Positions 59,292 through 64,000 of a stretch of 64,000 nucleotides of DNA are shown piece after piece. The translations under genes were made by a program, and so were the position numbers. The DNA is from Saccharicrinis sp963677245 (GTDB lineage: Bacteria > Bacteroidota > Bacteroidia > Bacteroidales > Marinilabiliaceae). The notes beneath the pieces were generated by a model. The model saw only the letters and a list, made by a program, of their open reading frames with translations. It did not search any database and had not been told where the DNA came from. The stretch covers positions 2,976,001-3,040,000 of the forward strand of contig OY781921.1 of assembly GCA_963677245.1 (NCBI GenBank), written 5' to 3'. Positions within the stretch are counted from its first letter, which is position 1. The number at the start of each line of letters is the position of its first letter.

Positions 59292-62200
59292 TTACAGCCA
59301 TTTATCAATTAAACGAGCCAGATCATCCATTTTAACTGGTTTCCCAATATAGTCGTTCATTCCCGCATTGATACACACTTCGCGGTCTCCTTTCATAGCG
59401 TTAGCTGTCATGGCAATGATAGGAATTTCAACTTTCTTCTCCCTTAAATTTCGAGTAGCATCCAATCCGTTCATAATTGGCATTTGAACATCCATTAAAA
59501 CCAAATCGAATTTATATTCTCCACTGGTTATCATCTCAACTGCCTCTTTTCCATTTTGAGCAATGGCTGTTTTCAAACCAATCTTATCCAGCATCTTCTC
59601 AGCAATCTTCTGATTAATTAGGTTGTCTTCAACTAACAGAATGATTTTATTCTTAATCTTCTCTACAAAAGGAATAACCTCTTCTGCTGGTACATTATTT
59701 CCATTACTACCATTGAAAAATAAAGAATCAATGGTGTTATACAGTTGCGTATATTTAATTGGTTTTTGAATAACCTGATCAATGGCTTTGAACTGATAAC
59801 TCTCGTTCCATTTCAGATTAGAGGTAAATAGTATAATCTTAGCGTCAGGTATTACTTTCTTAATATCATTTAAGAAGCTTTCATCCACTTTACTAAATAC
59901 ATGAGAGTCGATGATTATTAATTGAGTGTCATCTGCATCTTCAATATGATCAATAGCTGATTTTTCATCATTTACATTACTCGAAATAATCCCCCAGTTA
60001 TTCAGTGTTTTCTTTAATAAGAGCACATTTGTTTTGTGATTATCAACAATTAAAGTCTTGATGTTTTTAAACTTATCAGCTTTTAACTCATCAGGAGCTT
60101 GATTTTTATCAATTTTAAAAGGCAGAACAAAGTGAAAGATAGAGCCCGGGGTTTCTTCGCTCCAGGCAAAATTAGGATTCGGACTTTCCACCCAGATTTT
60201 ACCACCCATTAATTCAATTAACATTTTTGAAATGCTGGTTCCCAGACCGGTTCCTCCAAATTTTCGGGTAGTAGAACCATCTGCCTGCGTAAACGATTCG
60301 AATATCTTTTCCAATTTATCTTTAGGAATACCAATACCGGAATCTTCCACCATAAAGTGAAGGGATATTTGGGAACTGATTTGTTTATTCACTTCGACTT
60401 TTAATACTACCTCTCCCTCAGAAGTAAATTTAACGGAGTTGCCCAGTAGGTTAATTAATACCTGAATCAAACGGCTTTCGTCACCAATTAAAATACTTGG
60501 AATAGTTTGTTCTACACTACTAATAAGCTCAATCCCTTTTTCGTTTGTTTTAAACGACATCTGATCCATCAAATATTCAATTGTTGATCGAATATTAAAT
60601 GGATAAGGCTCAATTTTCATCTTACCGGCTTCTATCTTAGAGAAGTCCAGAATATCATTAATAATATTAAGCAGGTTTTCGCACGAACGACCAATAATAT
60701 TCACCACATTACTTTGTTCCTTGGTCATGGTGGTGTTACTAAGCAGTTCTGTAGCACCAATAATTCCGTTCATTGGTGTTCTGATTTCGTGACTCATATT
60801 AGCCAAAAATTCAGATTTAGCTTTATTGGATTCTGCCTCTTTTTGTTGCACCTCTTTTTGAGCACTGATATCCATAAAGGCTTCCAGGTAGACATTATTA
60901 TGGTTAAGGCGAATAGGGATAATATTTTTCAGAATAGAACGTGAAATATTGTTTTGTTTCACTTCTAATCTTTCTTCCAGCATGGAAACAACAACCCTTG
61001 TAGTTGGGTCTGAAATATGTTCTTCTTTTTGGGTAATAAAAACCTCGCTGTAATCAGAACCTTTCATGGCATCGATGACCTCTTTTTGGTTTTTATATCC
61101 CATTATTTTAGCAGCCGTATCGTTGGCTTGTATTATTTCTTTATCGCTATTTACAATTAAAATTCCCACAGGCAGGTTCTCGATAATCGTCTTCATTGAT
61201 TCGATAGATTCTTCCAAGGAGTGGGTTAGTATTCTTTTTTCTGTAATATCTTCTTTTATAGCAATAAAACTGGAAATAGTATTAGACTTACTCAATACCG
61301 GAGAAATCAATACTTTTTCCCAATAAACTTCTCCACTTTTCTTACGGTTATTAATTTCTCCTGTCCATATTTTACCTTCCTGAATGGTTTGCCAAAAAGC
61401 CGGAGAAGAGTCCTCATTTTCGTTGTGAAAGAAATCTATATTGTTTTTTAATACTTCATCTTTACTATATCCTGTTATATCTTCAAATCCTTTATTCACG
61501 TATTCCACATTACCTTTGGTGTCGGTAATCATAATAGAAATTGGACTTTGTTCAACCGCTTGCAATAGCTTATCGTTATTTTCTTCTGCCATTTTACGAT
61601 TGATGATCACCTTTTTAATCTGAATAATCAGATAATAGGTTAATATACCCGCAAGAAGTGTAAAAATAAATAAACTGAGATATTTAAAATTGTTGTATTT
61701 GGTTATAATATTGATACTCTCATTGTTCAGCTTAACCACCTTTTTGTTAATGTCATACGAAATTTTATTTTCAATTTCATTGATGCGAGAAAAAAGTGTT
61801 TCAGATTGTTTTAGATAAAACGCAATGTTATTTCGGTATTCTTCGAGGTTACTGTCAGGTTCATCCAGATAGGGAGAAATGACTCCACTAATTTTTGATG
61901 CTAGTAAATTAAGATCATGGACCTTAGGCGAAAGCTCTCTTATTTCAGGGATGGAACCGGTATATTTATCAACATCATAAACGATTACTTCGGTAATTAA
62001 TTCCTGATTTTGAAGATTAACGGGTTTTATTTCATTTAATGTTCCACCTAAATCAAGAATTTCTACAATATTTAAACATTCAGCAACCAGATTATTAATA
62101 TTGTTTTGGGTATTGGTAAGTTGCTGAGGGTGCTCAATTCCGGTAAAATCTTTAAACAGTAAATTAAGCTTTAGAATGTTCTTCTGTAGTACTTTTTCTA

Positions 62201-62390
62201 TTTTTTGTTTTTGCTCCTGATTATGTATAATTTTTTGGTAACGAATTATATATGTACGATCAAAATAATTTTCAATAACCAATATTGCTGCCACAGTTAG
62301 TAAAAAAATAGCCAATAAAAGGTATAATTTTACAATAATTGGTTCACCAATGAACAAAGCTTTTTTTTGTGACTTGGAAGATTTTACCAC
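59292..62390 (-). CDS. Hybrid sensor histidine kinase/response regulator
   Basis: This 1032-residue inner-membrane sensor has helix 1 (VKLYLLLAIFLLTVAAILVI, ~20-39), a ~190-residue all-helical periplasmic region, helix 2 (YLSLFIFTLLAGILTYYLII, ~232-252), two PAS domains (~270-385 and ~395-505), HisKA with phospho-His534 in MSHEIRTPMNG, a HATPase domain (~640-755), a degenerate receiver (~790-890, VDNHKTN, IIIDSHV) and a canonical receiver (Asp967 in LMDVQMP). No output domain is attached, so the signal must pass on. The start codon is GTG. It lies 37 bp downstream of a ModA-like lipoprotein gene, a likely ligand-sensing partner. Confidence 0.92.
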   Translation of the reverse strand: MVKSSKSQKKALFIGEPIIVKLYLLLAIFLLTVAAILVIENYFDRTYIIRYQKIIHNQEQKQKIEKVLQKNILKLNLLFKDFTGIEHPQQLTNTQNNINNLVAECLNIVEILDLGGTLNEIKPVNLQNQELITEVIVYDVDKYTGSIPEIRELSPKVHDLNLLASKISGVISPYLDEPDSNLEEYRNNIAFYLKQSETLFSRINEIENKISYDINKKVVKLNNESINIITKYNNFKYLSLFIFTLLAGILTYYLIIQIKKVIINRKMAEENNDKLLQAVEQSPISIMITDTKGNVEYVNKGFEDITGYSKDEVLKNNIDFFHNENEDSSPAFWQTIQEGKIWTGEINNRKKSGEVYWEKVLISPVLSKSNTISSFIAIKEDITEKRILTHSLEESIESMKTIIENLPVGILIVNSDKEIIQANDTAAKIMGYKNQKEVIDAMKGSDYSEVFITQKEEHISDPTTRVVVSMLEERLEVKQNNISRSILKNIIPIRLNHNNVYLEAFMDISAQKEVQQKEAESNKAKSEFLANMSHEIRTPMNGIIGATELLSNTTMTKEQSNVVNIIGRSCENLLNIINDILDFSKIEAGKMKIEPYPFNIRSTIEYLMDQMSFKTNEKGIELISSVEQTIPSILIGDESRLIQVLINLLGNSVKFTSEGEVVLKVEVNKQISSQISLHFMVEDSGIGIPKDKLEKIFESFTQADGSTTRKFGGTGLGTSISKMLIELMGGKIWVESPNPNFAWSEETPGSIFHFVLPFKIDKNQAPDELKADKFKNIKTLIVDNHKTNVLLLKKTLNNWGIISSNVNDEKSAIDHIEDADDTQLIIIDSHVFSKVDESFLNDIKKVIPDAKIILFTSNLKWNESYQFKAIDQVIQKPIKYTQLYNTIDSLFFNGSNGNNVPAEEVIPFVEKIKNKIILLVEDNLINQKIAEKMLDKIGLKTAIAQNGKEAVEMITSGEYKFDLVLMDVQMPIMNGLDATRNLREKKVEIPIIAMTANAMKGDREVCINAGMNDYIGKPVKMDDLARLIDKWL

Positions 62391-62427
62391 AAGCGTAATT
62401 TTTCAAAACATTAATTTGGGTATAAAT

Positions 62428-63237
62428 TTAAAAAATTAATGTTTTTCTCCTATTAAAACCATACTTTCTAAATACAGAGATACCTTCTTCCCCTGTTGCA
62501 TAGGTTAAAAATTCTTTAGCTAAATCAGGATGTTCGCTGGTAGACAGGATGCCAGCATAAATCTCTGAAGGATTTTCATTAAAGTCTTCAATAGGAAAAA
62601 TTTCAACATGATTTTTATTACCGTTGTTGTGAATATCACTTTCCCAGTTAATTACTAACTGAGCTTCTTCATTAACAAGGCTTTTTACCAGGCCTCTGCT
62701 ATCTGTAGATAAAGCAACAACGTTCAATATCATATCATCATATAAATCTTTTTGGGTCAGAATTTTTCGGGTTTCATAACCTAAAGAACTGGATTCTGGA
62801 TTGCCTATGATTACAGCATACTCTTTGGTTGTCAATTTTTTCAGGTCTCCATTATAACCAGACGGATTATCCTTTAGCGACATAACGACTAATGTATTAT
62901 ACCCTACAAATACAGAATCAATGATATATGGAATGTTATTTTTAGTGTTCTTTAATTTATTAAATCCTGCGCTTGAAGCCGGAATGTAAATATCCCCTTC
63001 ATTGGTGTATTGAATTAAACTACTTAGATTTTGTGCACAATCGTTATGTAATTTAATACTACAGTCATTACCTGATTCAAACTTTTCTTTAAGTTCCATT
63101 AATACAGGCACCAACGCATTTTCACAATAGATTGTGATTTCTTTATTTTCGTTGCTTTGACTGGTTTCTCCACTTTTATTTTTTACCTGATCGCAAGCAA
63201 CAAAAAAAATTAATATGCCAATTAGCAAATATCTCAC
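62428..63237 (-). CDS. ModA-like substrate-binding lipoprotein
   Basis: The ~269-residue product has a lipoprotein signal (VRYLLIGILIFFVAC) and a type II periplasmic-binding fold of the ModA class: EITIYCENALVPVLMELKEKFE, GDIYIPASSAGFNKL, VIGNPESSSLGYETRKIL, and a late AYATGEEGISVF-like segment (FLTYATGEEGISVF). No permease or ATPase gene is adjacent; instead it sits 37 bp upstream of the hybrid kinase gene, suggesting a sensor role. The start is uncertain: GTG 63237 gives the cleanest signal; TTG 63270 is also in frame, and no ATG exists. Oxyanion binding is inferred from the family only. Confidence 0.82.
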   Translation of the reverse strand: MRYLLIGILIFFVACDQVKNKSGETSQSNENKEITIYCENALVPVLMELKEKFESGNDCSIKLHNDCAQNLSSLIQYTNEGDIYIPASSAGFNKLKNTKNNIPYIIDSVFVGYNTLVVMSLKDNPSGYNGDLKKLTTKEYAVIIGNPESSSLGYETRKILTQKDLYDDMILNVVALSTDSRGLVKSLVNEEAQLVINWESDIHNNGNKNHVEIFPIEDFNENPSEIYAGILSTSEHPDLAKEFLTYATGEEGISVFRKYGFNRRKTLIF

Positions 63238-63352
63238 TGAATATGTTTTTATATGATTATACGTCTGCAAATGTTTGCATTAAACGTTACACAAGTTACG
63301 GAGAAACCTTTATTGAGGAAGATTTTTTTATCTAATTATGGGGTGCGTTTAT

Positions 63353-63360
63353 CAAATATA
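63353..63360 (-). promoter_or_regulatory. Promoter -7 box of the binding-protein/kinase unit
   Basis: On the minus strand TATATTTG matches TAnnTTTG, directly after the stop of the upstream membrane-protein gene. Confidence 0.55.
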
Positions 63361-63361
63361 A

Positions 63362-64000
63362 TTAACGTTTTACAAAGTGTCTACGTATCCAGCGCGGCAC
63401 AATCACTCCGCCCACAAACAAATATGGGTAGTAACTAATTAAACGCCAGAGAAAAGCTAGCGTTATTTCTGTTCCTTCCGGAATAATGCCGGATAGAAAC
63501 TCTTTAAATACATATTCGGCAAAACCACTGCCGCCTGGAGTTGGACTAACCAGCATCATTATCCACATGACTAATTGTTTTCCGAATACCAAAATATGAT
63601 CTTCAAAATTGATAAAGGAAATACCGAAAAAAGAAACAATTATTGAGTTAACAACCCAGTAGCGACTAATCCAGCTAAATGAAGTAGCTAAAAATGCCTT
63701 AAGCCACTTGCTAAATGGCCATTTTCTAAATTCGTTGGATGTAGTGATTAAATCGTACCCTGATTCATTGGCATCCGGACGCCATTTTCTAATAATTGGT
63801 AATTTAAATATCCATAGTAATAAGAATTTAAGTCCTCGGGGATTGATAAATAACCCATAGGTAATGATGGCAGTATACAAGAACTTCAGTCCATATCCGG
63901 TTAATGCAAAAAGTAAAAATTGATTTTTATACCAGGGAATATTGATATCCTGAATTCCAAATCCAAAAATATCAGTCCGCCCTATAAATAATAGTACAAC
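63362..64000 (-). CDS. UPF0104/LPG-synthase-like membrane protein, 5' end outside window
   Basis: The minus-strand frame is open to the window edge, so 212 C-terminal residues are seen and the start lies beyond. Several membrane helices are present, with the family segment SPTPGGSGFAEYVFKEFLS, then LAFLWRLISYYPYLFVGGVIVPRW, as in the lysylphosphatidylglycerol synthase TM-region/UPF0104 family. The aminoacyl-transferase domain of MprF is not present in the visible part. In Bacteroidota such proteins are of unknown function and often annotated as flippase-like. Confidence 0.85.
   Translation of the reverse strand, partial: VVLLFIGRTDIFGFGIQDINIPWYKNQFLLFALTGYGLKFLYTAIITYGLFINPRGLKFLLLWIFKLPIIRKWRPDANESGYDLITTSNEFRKWPFSKWLKAFLATSFSWISRYWVVNSIIVSFFGISFINFEDHILVFGKQLVMWIMMLVSPTPGGSGFAEYVFKEFLSGIIPEGTEITLAFLWRLISYYPYLFVGGVIVPRWIRRHFVKR

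Overview
The window reads as chromosomal DNA of a low-GC, Gram-negative member of the Bacteroidota, most likely a marine-type Marinilabiliales/Bacteroidales relative (the rank below phylum is inference). The evidence is: TAnnTTTG promoter boxes in front of many genes, a type IX secretion sorting domain with SprB-like repeats, many SpII lipoproteins, paired DUF6452/DUF6048-type genes, class II alpha2-type glycyl-tRNA synthetase, RAYT/REP elements and an IS110 element. No rRNA, CRISPR array or prophage was seen.

Layout. 1-3162: the AT-rich end of a surface-polysaccharide cluster (GT4, GT8, Wzx-like flippase). 3132-4721: radC, then rpsT sandwiched between two identical tRNA-Glu genes, and a divergent promoter region carrying a SAM-II-like riboswitch for metK. 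4722-8544: metK, an asymmetric double ABC ATPase, a secreted unknown, and a striking array of exact 21-bp periods. 8545-13729: a large T9SS-exported SprB-repeat protein, dCMP deaminase, C-terminal processing protease. 13872-16998: DUF4834-like protein and a two-gene cytochrome bd-superfamily-like oxidase in which both subunits end in a cytochrome c domain. 17216-27367: an alpha-2-macroglobulin lipoprotein, an MBOAT/SGNH acetylation pair and small membrane or lipoprotein genes.

27469-31360 is the accessory hot spot. A lipoprotein gene is cut by a REP/RAYT unit, which is itself tandemly duplicated with an exact 713-bp period. More REP hairpins follow, then an IS110-family element whose upstream leader folds into three stem-loops like a bridge RNA, and a large inverted repeat.

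31589-46692: housekeeping and envelope genes (tsaB, DUF3108 protein, efp, SpoIIE-type phosphatase, YfhO-like protein, glyS, nadB, two glycosyltransferases, Spy-like, isochorismatase, RlpA-like, MscS). 46750-53517: a catalytic/non-catalytic M16 peptidase pair, the DUF6452/DUF6048 pair and an ABC-F ATPase. 53589-59213: a complete thi operon (thiS-C-D-G-H-F) under a TPP riboswitch but without thiE. 59292-64000: a hybrid histidine kinase paired with a ModA-like binding lipoprotein, and the 3' part of a UPF0104/LPG-synthase-like membrane protein running off the window.

The strongest candidates for something new are the IS110 leader and its end complementarity, the fused-cytochrome-c bd-like pair, the 21-bp heptad array, and a conserved motif found three times directly before hairpins on the strand opposite to the neighbouring genes. 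All calls come from reading the sequence; no database search was run.
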